Source: Streptomyces sp. SM11 (GTDB lineage: Bacteria > Actinomycetota > Actinomycetes > Streptomycetales > Streptomycetaceae). From it: DNA of 64,000 nt. The notes beneath the pieces are model-generated. The model did not search any database. It was not told the DNA's origin and worked only from the letters and a program-made list of their open reading frames with translations. The translations under genes were made by a program, and so were the position numbers. Location of the stretch: contig NZ_NEUE01000300.1 of NCBI RefSeq assembly GCF_002910905.1, forward strand, positions 6,911 through 70,910, written 5' to 3'. This document shows, piece after piece, positions 33,361-42,383 of this stretch. Within the stretch, counting starts at the first letter, position 1; the number at the start of each line of letters is the position of its first letter.

Positions 33361-36300
33361 CTACTTCTCCGTCACGCCCGCCGAGTCGAATGTCGCCACC
33401 TCGTGCATCGCGCGCGCCGCGCTCTGCACGATCGGGAGCGCCAGCAGCGCGCCGGTGCCCTCGCCCAGGCGCAGGTCGAGGTCGACCAGCGGGCGCAGGC
33501 CCAGCTTGTTCAGCGCGGCGACATGGCCGGGCTCGGCGCTGCGGTGGCCGGCGATGCAGGCTGCCAGCGCCTCGGGGGCGATGGCGCGGGCGACCAGGGC
33601 CGCCGCGCCCGCGCTCACACCGTCCAGGATCACCGGCGTACGCAGGGAGGCTCCGCCGAGGAGGAAGCCCGCCATCGCCGCGTGCTCCAGGCCGCCGACC
33701 GCCGCGAGCACGCCGATCGGGTCGGCCGGGTCCGGCTGGTGCAGGTCGAGGGCGCGGCGGACGACGTCGACCTTGCGGGCGTGCATCTCGTCGTTGATGC
33801 CGGTCCCCCGGCCAGTCACCTCGGAGGCGTCGATCCCGGTGTACACGCAGATCAGCGCAGCCGACGCGGTGGTGTTGGCGATGCCCATCTCGCCGGTGAG
33901 CAGGGCCTTGTTGCCCGCCGCCACCAGGTCGCGGGCGGTCTCGATGCCCACCTCGATCGCGGCCAGGACCTCTTCGCGGCTGAGCGCGGGGCCCGTGGTG
34001 AAGTCCGCCGTTCCGGGCCGCACCTTGCGGGGCAGCAGGCCGGGGGTCGCGGGCAGGTCCGAGGCCACACCGACGTCCACCACGCAGACCTCCGCGCCGA
34101 CCTGGGCCGCGAACGCGTTGCAGACAGCTCCGCCGCCCAGGAAGTTCGCCACCATCTGGGCGGTGACCTCCTGCGGCCAGGCGGTGACGCCCTGGGCGTG
34201 CACCCCGTGGTCACCGGCGAAGATCGCGACCGCCGCGGGCTCCGGGATCGGCGGCGGGCACATCCGGGAGAGCCCGGACAGCTGCGCGGAGATGATCTCC
34301 AGCATGCCGAGCGCACCGGCGGGCTTCGTCATCCGCTTCTGGCGTTCCCACGCCTCGCCGAGCGCCTTCGCGTCCAGCGGGCGAATCGCGGAGATCGTCT
34401 CCTGGAGCAGGTCGTGCGGTTCGGCGCCGGGCAGCGCGCGACGGCCGTACGTCTCCTCGTGGACGACCCAGGACAGCGGGCGGCGCTTGGACCAGCCCGC
34501 CTGCATCAGCTCGGGCTCCTCGGGGAACTCGTCGACGTAACCGACGCAGAGGTAGGCCACCACTTCGAGGTGCTCGGGCAGGCCCAGCGCGCGGACCATC
34601 TCCCGCTCGTCGAAGAAACTGACCCAGCCGACGCCGAGGCCCTCGGCGCGGGCCGCGAGCCACAGGTTCTCGACGGCCAGGGCCGAGGAGTACGGCGCCA
34701 TCTGCGGCTGGGTGTGCCGGCCGAGGGTGTGGCGGCCGCCGCGGGTGGGGTCGGCGGTCACGACGATGTTGACCGGGGTGTCGAGGATCGCCTCGATCTT
34801 CAGTTCCTTGAACTGCTTCGCCCGGCCCTTGGGCAGCGACTTGGCGTAGGCGTCGCGCTGGCTCTGGGCCAGTTCGTGCATGGAGCGGCGCGTCTCCGCC
34901 GAGCGGATGACGACGAAGTCCCACGGCTGCGAGTGGCCGACGCTCGGCGCGGTGTGCGCCGCCTCCAGCACCCGGAGCAGGACCTCGTGCGGAATCGGGT
35001 CGCTGCGGAAGCCGTTGCGGATGTCCCGGCGCTCGCGCATGACCCGGAGCACCGCTTCCCGTTCGGCGTCGTCGTAGCCGGGGGCGGGCGGGGTGAACGG
35101 TTCGGCGGGCTCCTCGGGCTGCTGTGCCGGGCCGTCCTGCTGCGGAGCCTCGATGCTCTGCGGTGCCCCGGTCGGTGCCTCGGTCTCCTGCGGTGCCTCG
35201 GTGTCCTGCGGTGCCTCGGCCGGTGTCTGCTGGGCGGGCTCCGGCGGCTCCAAGAGCTCCGGCGTCTCGATGACCTCGGGGCCGGTGCCGTCCTCGGCTT
35301 CGGGTGCGACCACGTGGGCTGCTTCTGATTCTGCTTCGTCTGCCGCTTCTGCCGCCGTTGCCTCTGCGTGCTCGGGGGCGGGCTGGACCGCGGGTTCGGG
35401 GGCAGGGGCCGGGGCGGCCTCCTGCTCCGCTACGGGGAGCTGCTGGGCCGTCGGCTCCGGCGCGTCCGCTCCTTCAGCCACCGACTCCTCGGCGACCGGG
35501 GCGGGCTGTACGGGCTCGGGTGCGATCGGCGTGGCCACCTGCTCCACCACGACCGTCTCCGGAGCCGCGACGGCCTCCGGGTTCTCGGTCACCACTGCGG
35601 CCGGCACCGGCTCGACGGGCTGCGTCGCCTGCTCGGGCTGCGCCACCGGCTCGGCGACGGGCGGAGCCTGGGCCTGGGCCTGGGCCTGCGTCTGGGCCTG
35701 GACCTGGGGTTCGGGGGCAGGGGGTGCCTCCACCGGGGCGGCCTGTGCCTCGGGCTCCGGGGCCACCGCCACACCGTGCGTCTCGGGGGTGGCCGCCACC
35801 TCGTCGGCCGGGGGCTGGACAGGTGCGTCCGCAGGAGTCTCCGGCTGGGTCGCCTCGGGCTCCGGGACGACGACCGGTCCGGCCGGAGGCAGCTCCACGG
35901 CGGCGGCCGGCTCGGGGACGACCGTTTCTGCCGGGGCAGCCTCCGGCTGCGCAGCGGCAGCGGACTGCACCGGCTGGTCCAGCTGTACGACCGGGGCTGC
36001 CGCGGCCGCCGGGGCGGACACCGCCACCGGCTGTTCGGTCTCGACCACCGCAGGCTCCACCACCACCTGGGCCACCACCGGCTGCTCGGTCTCGACCATC
36101 TGCTCCGGCTGCTGAGCTGCCTCCGGCTCCGCGGCCACCGGCTCCGCGACGAACTGCTCCGGCTGCGGCTGCGGCGGATGTGCCCCCCACGGGGCGCCGG
36201 CCTGCGGCGGGATCTCGCCCAGCTGCGGGCCCGGCAGGGCCGAGGGGTCCTCGGCCGGGGCGTCGAAGTACTCGGGGCCCGTCGTCGGCGGGCCCGCGTG

Positions 36301-36852
36301 GCGTGCGGGGGCGGTCCGGGTGGCTCCGGCCGGGCCGCGGTCGGCCAGCGAGCGCACGACGCCGCCCTGCGTACCGCCGTACGTCGGGGCCTCGGCCGGA
36401 GCGGGGCCCCGGTGCAGGGGGCGGCGGGCGGGGGCGGCGGCCGCGTGTGCGCCGACCGGTGCGGGCGCGGGCGCCGGGATCCGTACGCCGTTGAGGTCCA
36501 CGGAGCCGGAGTCACGGCCACCGGACTCGTGGGTGCCGTGCGTCTCGGCGGAAGCAGGAGCGGGGGCGGGGGCGGGCTGGCCCTGCTGCCCGGGAACCTG
36601 CGGCTGGGGCTGCTGCCCACCGTGCTCGGGCGCGGGCGGCGCGGCGGGCTGGCCCTGCGCGGGAGCCGGGGCGGCCTGCGGGTCGCTCCAGGCGCCCTGG
36701 GAGGTCGGCATCAGCAGAAGGTCGTCGTCCTCGGGGGTGTGCTCGGAGGGGTCGAGGAAGGTGTGCGCGTCCGGGGCGGGGATGCCCGGCTGCTCCACCA
36801 TGCCTGCGTTCTCCGGCAGTCCCTCGCCCGGGATCTGGCCGGTGTCAGTCAT
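33361..36852 (-). CDS. cobT: BluB-CobT fusion with a ~590-residue disordered N-terminal region
   Basis: The protein is 1163 residues. Residues 1-590 are low-complexity, dominated by Pro, Ala, Glu, Gln and Val. About 593-810 is a BluB-like flavin nitroreductase fold (5,6-dimethylbenzimidazole synthase) with RERRDIRNGF and SVGHSQPWDFVV. About 814-1163 is CobT (nicotinate-nucleotide:dimethylbenzimidazole phosphoribosyltransferase) with FAGDHGVHAQGVTAWPQ and GEMGIANTTASAAL. One polypeptide would thus make the lower ligand base and activate it. GAGGGG precedes the ATG at 36852, making the long N-terminus part of the gene. It is followed by the cysG-type gene after 300 bases. Confidence 0.9.
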   Translation of the reverse strand: MTDTGQIPGEGLPENAGMVEQPGIPAPDAHTFLDPSEHTPEDDDLLLMPTSQGAWSDPQAAPAPAQGQPAAPPAPEHGGQQPQPQVPGQQGQPAPAPAPASAETHGTHESGGRDSGSVDLNGVRIPAPAPAPVGAHAAAAPARRPLHRGPAPAEAPTYGGTQGGVVRSLADRGPAGATRTAPARHAGPPTTGPEYFDAPAEDPSALPGPQLGEIPPQAGAPWGAHPPQPQPEQFVAEPVAAEPEAAQQPEQMVETEQPVVAQVVVEPAVVETEQPVAVSAPAAAAAPVVQLDQPVQSAAAAQPEAAPAETVVPEPAAAVELPPAGPVVVPEPEATQPETPADAPVQPPADEVAATPETHGVAVAPEPEAQAAPVEAPPAPEPQVQAQTQAQAQAQAPPVAEPVAQPEQATQPVEPVPAAVVTENPEAVAAPETVVVEQVATPIAPEPVQPAPVAEESVAEGADAPEPTAQQLPVAEQEAAPAPAPEPAVQPAPEHAEATAAEAADEAESEAAHVVAPEAEDGTGPEVIETPELLEPPEPAQQTPAEAPQDTEAPQETEAPTGAPQSIEAPQQDGPAQQPEEPAEPFTPPAPGYDDAEREAVLRVMRERRDIRNGFRSDPIPHEVLLRVLEAAHTAPSVGHSQPWDFVVIRSAETRRSMHELAQSQRDAYAKSLPKGRAKQFKELKIEAILDTPVNIVVTADPTRGGRHTLGRHTQPQMAPYSSALAVENLWLAARAEGLGVGWVSFFDEREMVRALGLPEHLEVVAYLCVGYVDEFPEEPELMQAGWSKRRPLSWVVHEETYGRRALPGAEPHDLLQETISAIRPLDAKALGEAWERQKRMTKPAGALGMLEIISAQLSGLSRMCPPPIPEPAAVAIFAGDHGVHAQGVTAWPQEVTAQMVANFLGGGAVCNAFAAQVGAEVCVVDVGVASDLPATPGLLPRKVRPGTADFTTGPALSREEVLAAIEVGIETARDLVAAGNKALLTGEMGIANTTASAALICVYTGIDASEVTGRGTGINDEMHARKVDVVRRALDLHQPDPADPIGVLAAVGGLEHAAMAGFLLGGASLRTPVILDGVSAGAAALVARAIAPEALAACIAGHRSAEPGHVAALNKLGLRPLVDLDLRLGEGTGALLALPIVQSAARAMHEVATFDSAGVTEK

Positions 36853-37184
36853 GCGTACCCCTCGCCCATCGTCAGTGCTCCTTCGCCCTTCGCCCGGGAT
36901 GCCGAGCCACGGCACGCCGGTGCTCGTCACCAAGAACGAGCGGGCTCGCCGCGCGGCACGAAACGCCCGCGGGGCTTCCTATTCTCGCGGCCGTTCGCCG
37001 CCGCGACAGGCAGTTCTGCCACGGCTCACTGTGGACTGCGCCACGTTGCGCGTCCCCCGGGTGGTGCCGTACCACAGTGCGGACCAAAACGGTCCACTTT
37101 TCCGGACATTGACGAACGAAGCGACGAACGGCCGGGCGCGGTACAACAATCGGCCAGCCTACCTCGCGTACCGGGCCGAACGGG
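36853..37184. other. Intergenic region between cobL and cobT
   Basis: No gene is seen. GGACCAAAACGGTCC at 37081-37095 is a dyad that could be an operator of cobT. I found no cobalamin riboswitch features here, but a B12-box search was done by eye only. Confidence 0.4.
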
Positions 37185-38423
37185 TCAGGGGGCGAGGTCC
37201 GAACGCCGCGCGGACAGCAGGAACACGACCGACCTTTCGCGCTCGGTCCAGGCGGTGGTGTCCAGGTCGACGGACTGGAGCAGTGCGCATTCGACCGTGT
37301 AGCCGTTGCCGGTGAGCGCACCGCCGAGGGCCTCGGCCTCGTCCCGGGTCGAGGCGTGGGTCACGATGCGTTCGGGGCGGCGGTCGGTGACCGCGGTGGC
37401 CACCGGCACTCCCCCGCCGCCGATCCGTACGACGTCCGGTTCGGGCAGCCGTTCCAGGACGTGCGGAGCGCGGCCCCGGACGACCTGGACCGGGACACCG
37501 AAGGCGCGGGCGGCGGCCTCGGTGCGGGCGCAGGCGGCCGGGTCGGCGTCCACGGCCAGGACGGCCGCGCCGAAGCGGGCCGCCTCGACGGCCAGGGCGC
37601 CGCTGCCGGAGCCGATGTCCCAGACCAGGTCGCCGGTGCGGGGGCCGAGGCGGGCGAGCTGGGCGGCGCGCAGGCCGGGGAACTCGCCCTCGCCGGACTC
37701 CTGCATCCGCTCGGCCCCGGCGGCCCGGTAGGCCCCGGCAGGCAGAGCCCAGCCCCGTATCCCCTGGGGATAAGCGGGCTGGCGGCCGGCGATCCAGGCT
37801 CCGGCGGCGGTGGTCTCGGGGCCGCCGCCGATGACGATGACGACGTTGGGGTCGCGCCAGGCGTGGTCGGCCGCCTTGTCGGAGGTGAGAACGGTGACGC
37901 GCTCGCGGTCGGTGCCGAGTTCCTCGCAGATCACGAAGGTTCGGTGGACGCCGTCGAGGAGGAGGGCCAGTTCGGCGGGTCCGGCGCCCGGTGAGGTGAG
38001 GACGGCGACCTTGTGGTGGGCCCGGCAGACGTTGACCGCGCGGCGCAGGGTGCGGGGGTGGGCGACGACGATCTGGGCATCGTCCCAGGGCATGCCGGCC
38101 CGGGCGAAGGCGGCGGCCACGGAGGAGACGGCGGGGACGACCTCTACCTCCAGGCCGTGTTCGCGCGCACGCAGGGTGCGGACCACGCCGAAGAAGCCGG
38201 GGTCGCCGTCGGCGAGGACCACGGCGCTGCCGCGGTGTCCGGCGATCCTGCGGGCGGCCAGGTCGACGCTGCCGAGGCGGACGCGTTCGGCGTTCGGGGG
38301 CACTTCCGGCAGGGCGAGGTGGTGGGCGGCGCCCGCGACGAGCGTGGCGGCCGAGAGCGCGGCCGTGGCCGCTCTGGTCAGTGGCGAGCCGTCCCAGCCG
38401 ATCACCGTGACCCGGTCGGCCAT
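37185..38423 (-). CDS. cobL: Precorrin-6Y methyltransferase/decarboxylase CobL (CbiE-CbiT fusion)
   Basis: CobL methylates precorrin-6Y at C-5 and C-15 and decarboxylates it in aerobic cobalamin synthesis. The 412-residue protein has an N-terminal tetrapyrrole methylase domain (CbiE, VTVIGWDGSPL to GIRGWALP) and a C-terminal CbiT Rossmann methyltransferase with GDLVWDIGSGSGALAVEAA. ATG 38423 begins MADRVTVIGWDG with AGGAG ten bases upstream. It lies 332 bases from cobT in the same direction, consistent with a shared corrinoid pathway even though most cob genes are elsewhere. Confidence 0.93.
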   Translation of the reverse strand: MADRVTVIGWDGSPLTRAATAALSAATLVAGAAHHLALPEVPPNAERVRLGSVDLAARRIAGHRGSAVVLADGDPGFFGVVRTLRAREHGLEVEVVPAVSSVAAAFARAGMPWDDAQIVVAHPRTLRRAVNVCRAHHKVAVLTSPGAGPAELALLLDGVHRTFVICEELGTDRERVTVLTSDKAADHAWRDPNVVIVIGGGPETTAAGAWIAGRQPAYPQGIRGWALPAGAYRAAGAERMQESGEGEFPGLRAAQLARLGPRTGDLVWDIGSGSGALAVEAARFGAAVLAVDADPAACARTEAAARAFGVPVQVVRGRAPHVLERLPEPDVVRIGGGGVPVATAVTDRRPERIVTHASTRDEAEALGGALTGNGYTVECALLQSVDLDTTAWTERERSVVFLLSARRSDLAP

Positions 38424-38533
38424 CGTCGTCTGTCTCCTGGGGTGTCGGAGGGAGCGGGGCGGTTGCCCGTGCACTGCCGGGCAGGGGTGAGGGTATCCGG
38501 TCCGGACCTGGGGCCCGCGGGTGGCCTCGGGCG

Positions 38534-39181
38534 CTACCTCCAGTCGTTGTACGTGCCGTAGTCGCCGGCGTCGGCGAGCTGTTCGGCGATGCCTTCCAGG
38601 TCCTCGGGGAGGAGTCCCCAGACGATCAGGTCGGTGCGGATGTCGGTCCAGCCGCCGTCGGTGCCGTTCTCGGTCCGGGTACGGGCGATGCGGGCGTTGC
38701 GCAGGACGCCCTCGCTGATGCAGCCGAGCTTCTGGGCGACCTGCTGGGAGGCGGTGTTGTCGGCGGGGGTGCGCAACTCGATGCGTTCGAAGCCCTGGTC
38801 GCGGAAGAGCCATTCGGCTATGGCGAGCACGGATTCGGTGGCGTACCCCTCGCCGCGTGCCCAGGGGGCGGTGATGTAGCGGACCTCGGTGGCCCGGGTG
38901 CGCCAGTCGGTGTTGAGGAGGCGGACGCTGCCGACGAGCCGCTGGGTGAGGAACTCGGTGACGGCGAGGGCGATGCCGTGGCCGGCGGTGCGTTCGGCAG
39001 GAGCGATCCTGCGGACCCAGCGTTCGGCGTCGACCTGGGTGTACGGGTTCGGCCCGTCCATCCACGCGGTGACCATCTCGTCGTTCATCATCTCGATGTA
39101 CGCGGGGATGTCGGCCATCTCGAAGGGACGCATCACCAACCTGTCCGTGCTGATGGAGATGGACGGAAAGGTGGTAGTCAT
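38534..39181 (-). CDS. GNAT N-acetyltransferase, RimJ/RimL-like
   Basis: The 215-residue protein matches the Acetyltransf_3 group: ISTDRLVMRPFEMADIPAY at the start, a core with RYITAPWARGEGYATESVLA (acetyl-CoA loop) and RIELRTPADNTASQQVAQKLG near the end. Members acetylate N-termini of proteins or small amines. ATG 39181 (MTTTFPSIS) has GGAGC before it; ATG four codons upstream is possible. It stands alone between cobL and metQ. Substrate unknown. Confidence 0.88.
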   Translation of the reverse strand: MTTTFPSISISTDRLVMRPFEMADIPAYIEMMNDEMVTAWMDGPNPYTQVDAERWVRRIAPAERTAGHGIALAVTEFLTQRLVGSVRLLNTDWRTRATEVRYITAPWARGEGYATESVLAIAEWLFRDQGFERIELRTPADNTASQQVAQKLGCISEGVLRNARIARTRTENGTDGGWTDIRTDLIVWGLLPEDLEGIAEQLADAGDYGTYNDWR

Positions 39182-39260
39182 GCGCAGCTCCATGCCGAGG
39201 ACCGGGTAAAAACACAGCATGCAGCATCGGGTCCGCCTTGCGCATGGGCGGGTCGGCACG

Positions 39261-39302
39261 ACGGAGCCCCGCACCTCCGGGGAGGGAAGTACGGGGCTCC
39301 GT
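39261..39302 (-). terminator. Terminator of the metNIQ operon
   Basis: ACGGAGCCCCG pairs with CGGGGCTCCGT in an 11-bp stem, with an inner CCTCCGGGGAGG hairpin in the loop. It lies 20 bases past the metQ stop. Confidence 0.7.
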
Positions 39303-39322
39303 CGGCAAGTGCCGGGCTGGTG

Positions 39323-40189
39323 TCAGGACTTGGCGGGGGTACCGAAGGCCGGGACGATCGACCCCTGGTAGGTGTCCTCGACGAACTTCTTGACCTCGTC
39401 GGAGTTGAGGAGCTTCGCGAGCTTCTCGACGCGCGGGTCCTTCTCGTTGCCGTCCTTGACCGCCAGGAAGTTGGCGTACGGGTTGCCCTCGGCCTTCTCC
39501 AGGGCGAGGGAGTCCTTGCCGGGCTTCAGCTCGGCCTCGATGGCGTAGTTGCCGTTGATGACGGCGGCGTCCACGTCGTCCAGGGCGCGGGGCACGGTGG
39601 CGGCCTCCAGCTCCTTGAACTCCAGGCCCTTCTTGTCGGTGATGTCGCTCAGCTTGGCGCTGGTGCCGACGCCGTCCTTGACGGTGATCAGGCCGTTCTC
39701 GGCGAGCAGCTGGAGGGCGCGGCCGCCGTTGGTGGTGTCGTTGGGGACGGCGATGGTCTGTCCGGCCTTGATGTCCTTCAGGTCCTTGACCGTCTTGGAG
39801 TAGAGGCCGAGCGGCTCCAGGTGCACGTCGACCACGGGCACGATGGTGGTCTTCTGCTTCGCGTTGAAGTCGTCCAGGTAGGGCTTGTGCTGGAAGAAGT
39901 TGGCGTCGACCTGCCCGTTCTGGGTGGCGGTGTTCGGCAGGACGTAGTCCGTGAACTCCTTGACCTCCAGCTTGAGGCCCTCCTTCGCCGCCAGGTTCTT
40001 CTTGACGAAGTTCAGGATGTCCGCGTGCGGGGTCGGGGAGGCGGCGACGACCAGGGCCTTGGAGGTGTCGGCGTTCGCGCCGGTCTCGCTCTTGGACGCC
40101 GGGTCGGAGTCCGTACCGCAGGCGCCGAGGCCCAGGGCGAGGGCGGCGGCGGAAGCGACAGCTGCGGTGATCTTGATGTTCTTGCGCAC
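39323..40189 (-). CDS. metQ: Methionine ABC transporter substrate-binding lipoprotein
   Basis: MetQ captures methionine outside the cell and delivers it to MetI. The 288-residue protein has a lipoprotein signal (VRKNIKITAAVASAAALALG then lipobox LGAC, Cys near 26) followed by an NlpA-type domain with SPTPHADILNFVKKNL, ANFFQHKPYLDDF and PNDTTNGGRALQLL. The GTG at 40189 has AAAGAGG eight bases upstream. It is the last gene of the metNIQ operon and is followed by a terminator. Confidence 0.95.
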   Translation of the reverse strand: MRKNIKITAAVASAAALALGLGACGTDSDPASKSETGANADTSKALVVAASPTPHADILNFVKKNLAAKEGLKLEVKEFTDYVLPNTATQNGQVDANFFQHKPYLDDFNAKQKTTIVPVVDVHLEPLGLYSKTVKDLKDIKAGQTIAVPNDTTNGGRALQLLAENGLITVKDGVGTSAKLSDITDKKGLEFKELEAATVPRALDDVDAAVINGNYAIEAELKPGKDSLALEKAEGNPYANFLAVKDGNEKDPRVEKLAKLLNSDEVKKFVEDTYQGSIVPAFGTPAKS

Positions 40190-40272
40190 GAAAAGTGCCT
40201 CTTTCTTGTGGTGGTGGTGCGCCCGGACAAGGAGTTCGGGCTCGGTGGGAAGGAAAGTCGGGGGTGGCGGCC

Positions 40273-40944
40273 TCAGGAGGCGGTGCGGCCGCGGCGGGCC
40301 AGCAGCCGGACGGTGAGGTCGCCGATCAGCTGGATCACGGTGACGATGACGATCAGCAGCGCGACGGTGATCAGCATGAACTGGTTGTCGAAGCGCTGGA
40401 ATCCGTAGGTGACGGCCTTGGAGCCGAGCCCTTCGCCGCCGACCGCGCCGGCCATCGCGGAGTAGCCGATGAGCACGATGAGGGTGGTGGTGACTCCCGA
40501 GACGAGCGAGGGCAGGGCCTGCGGGAGGAGCACCTTGCGGACGATCGTGGGGATGGAGCCGCCCATCGACTGCACCGCTTCGACGAGCCCGTGGTCGACC
40601 TCGCGGATCGCCGTCTCGACGAGCCGGGCGAAGAACGGGATGGCGCCGACGGCGAGCGGCACGATCATCGCGGTGGGGCCGATGAAGGTGCCGACCACCC
40701 AGGTGGTGAAGGGGATCAGGGCGATCAGCAGGATGATGAACGGCAGCGAGCGGCCGATGTTCACGATCACGCCGATGACCTTGTTCACCACGGTGTTCTG
40801 CAGCAGTCCGCCCTTGTCGGTGAGGACCAGCAGGACGCCGAGCGGCAGTCCGCCGGCGACGGTGACCAGCGCGGACCACAGCACCATGTAGAGGGTGTCG
40901 ACGGTGCCCTGGGTCAGCAGGGGCTGCATTTCGGACCAGGTCAC
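40273..40944 (-). CDS. metI: Methionine ABC transporter permease
   Basis: The 223-residue integral membrane permease has five or six helices and the EAA loop GLVEAVQSMGGSIPTIVRKVLLPQALPS, which docks onto MetN. It starts with the GTG at 40944 (VTWSEMQPLLTQG), overlapping the metN stop as GTGA, so it is translationally coupled. An 83-base gap separates it from metQ. Family length is usual (about 217-225). Confidence 0.95.
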   Translation of the reverse strand: MTWSEMQPLLTQGTVDTLYMVLWSALVTVAGGLPLGVLLVLTDKGGLLQNTVVNKVIGVIVNIGRSLPFIILLIALIPFTTWVVGTFIGPTAMIVPLAVGAIPFFARLVETAIREVDHGLVEAVQSMGGSIPTIVRKVLLPQALPSLVSGVTTTLIVLIGYSAMAGAVGGEGLGSKAVTYGFQRFDNQFMLITVALLIVIVTVIQLIGDLTVRLLARRGRTAS

Positions 40945-42035
40945 TTGACGGCCTCCTTGGTGAGCGGGGCGGGCGTCTGCGCCGGCACGACGGTGATGGT
41001 GTCCTGCGGACCGTTCGCGTACTCGACGACCTCGGCCCGCAGGCCCTGCTCGCGCAGGAAGCCGATGGGGACGACGTTCTCCTCGAAGCGGCCGGGCAGC
41101 TCGATGCGCATCCGGCCGATCTGCTTGCCGCCGACGGTGTCCATCGCGGCGCCGAGGATCGAGATGTCGATGTTGTACGTACGGGAGAGCTGGGAGATGA
41201 CCGGCTGGGAGGCCGACTCCCCCTGGAAGGTGACGTCCACGACCGTGCGGTCCGGGCCGGAGGCGTTCCCGCCCACCGGGAACAGTTCGTGGGCCAGTTC
41301 GGAGCCGGGGGTGGCGAGGAGTTCGCCGACGGTCCCGGACTCGACGATCCGGCCGCGCCGCATGAGGGCCGCGGAGTCGCAGATGGTCTTGACGACGTCC
41401 ATCTCGTGGGTGATGAGCAGGACGGTCAGGCCGAGCTGCTGGTTGAGGTCGCGCAGCAGCTGGAGGATGGAGCGGGTGGTCTCGGGGTCGAGCGCGGAGG
41501 TCGCCTCGTCCGAGAGCAGCACCTGGGGGTCGCCCGCGAGGGCGCGGGCTATGCCCACGCGCTGCTTCTGGCCGCCGGAGAGCTGACCGGGGTAGGACTT
41601 CGCCCTTTCGGCGAGGCCGACCAGGTCGAGGAGGTCCTTGGCCTTGCGGGTGCGCTCCTGGCCGTCGATGCCGAGGATCTCCAGCGGCAGCTTCACATTG
41701 TCCAGGACGGTGCGGGAGTCCAGCAGGTTGAAGTGCTGGAAGACCATGCCGATGCGGGTGCGCGCCCGGCGCAGCTCCGCACTCGCCCGCCGGCCGCGGC
41801 CTGCGAGGGCGGTGAGGTCCTGGCCGGCCACCGTCACGGTGCCGGAGGTGGGGCGTTCCAGGAGGTTGACGCAGCGGATCAGGGAGGATTTTCCGGCGCC
41901 GCTCTGTCCGATGACGCCGTACACCTCGCCTTCGCGGACGTGCAGGTCGACGCCGTCGAGTGCGGTGACCTCACGGTCGCGCGACTGGTAGACCTTCGTG
42001 AGGCCCGTCGTGGTGATCACAGGGGTTTCCGTCAC
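40941..42035 (-). CDS. metN: Methionine ABC transporter ATP-binding protein
   Basis: The 364-residue ATPase drives methionine import. Walker A is GQSGAGKSS, the signature is LSGGQKQRVGIARAL, Walker B VLLSDEATSALD, with H-loop THEMD. The C-terminal NIL domain (about 275-355) binds methionine to give trans-inhibition. The GTG at 42035 gives the usual N-terminus VTETPVITTTGLTK but has no clear ribosome site; a GTG eleven codons upstream is possible. The 200-base leader upstream includes a candidate Cys/Met-rich leader peptide. Confidence 0.94.
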   Translation of the reverse strand: MTETPVITTTGLTKVYQSRDREVTALDGVDLHVREGEVYGVIGQSGAGKSSLIRCVNLLERPTSGTVTVAGQDLTALAGRGRRASAELRRARTRIGMVFQHFNLLDSRTVLDNVKLPLEILGIDGQERTRKAKDLLDLVGLAERAKSYPGQLSGGQKQRVGIARALAGDPQVLLSDEATSALDPETTRSILQLLRDLNQQLGLTVLLITHEMDVVKTICDSAALMRRGRIVESGTVGELLATPGSELAHELFPVGGNASGPDRTVVDVTFQGESASQPVISQLSRTYNIDISILGAAMDTVGGKQIGRMRIELPGRFEENVVPIGFLREQGLRAEVVEYANGPQDTITVVPAQTPAPLTKEAVK

Positions 42036-42239
42036 TGTCGAGTGCGCGGCGCGGTGTCCGCCGGGCACGGGGCATTCGTCTGAAGAGACTGTTCGGGCTG
42101 TTCGGCCGGGGGTCTCGGCATGGCTGTACGCGGCGGTCGCCGGGGGGGGGGCAGCACATGCGCGGGCGCGCTCGTTCCGCGTGGTGCGGACGGCGCAGGC
42201 TCGGTCTCGCTTCGGGGCGCGAGGCTCAGGCGGGGGCCC

Positions 42240-42326
42240 TCAGAAGGCGCGCATTCGACACATACAACGAGCACCGGGCGTGCTGATCGCCTCGGTCGCA
42301 AGGGTGCGGCTGCTCGTCGTGGTCAT
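42240..42326 (-). CDS. Candidate Cys/Met-rich leader peptide of metNIQ
   Basis: A 28-residue frame starts MTTTSSRTLATEAIST and ends with CMCRMRAF, holding two Cys and two Met codons within six residues just before the stop. It starts about 290 bases before metN and is followed by GC-rich hairpins such as CTCGC-GCCCCGAA-GCGAG (42200-42230). The ATG has no ribosome site, which fits a leaderless mRNA. Such sulfur-amino-acid-rich peptides act as attenuators in actinobacteria. Translation is not proven, and the segment could be chance. Confidence 0.5.
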   Translation of the reverse strand: MTTTSSRTLATEAISTPGARCMCRMRAF

Positions 42327-42368
42327 GGGCCAAGTAAAACAGACGTGACGACTCCACGGTCCCCGCCG

Positions 42369-42383
42369 TCCGCATAGCGGACA
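42369..42383. promoter_or_regulatory. Perfect dyad GTCCGC-ATA-GCGGAC upstream of the metNIQ leader
   Basis: This 15-bp palindrome lies 43 bases upstream of the leader peptide, where a transcription regulator would be expected. An IclR-type regulator of sulfur and branched-chain amino acid genes is a candidate, by inference only. Confidence 0.45.

Noticed and set aside
36853..37184. Cobalamin riboswitch before cobT
   Set aside because: No B12-box sequence or typical paired elements were visible by eye; a covariance search would be decisive.
35368..37302. Long Gly/Leu/Arg-rich frame opposite the cobT N-terminal region
   Set aside because: The repetitive PAEQ coding strand creates open frames on the other strand; there is no ribosome site or recognisable domain.
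42036..42239. SAM (S-box) riboswitch before metN
   Set aside because: The conserved S-box start and kink-turn sequences are absent; hairpins look like simple attenuator stems.
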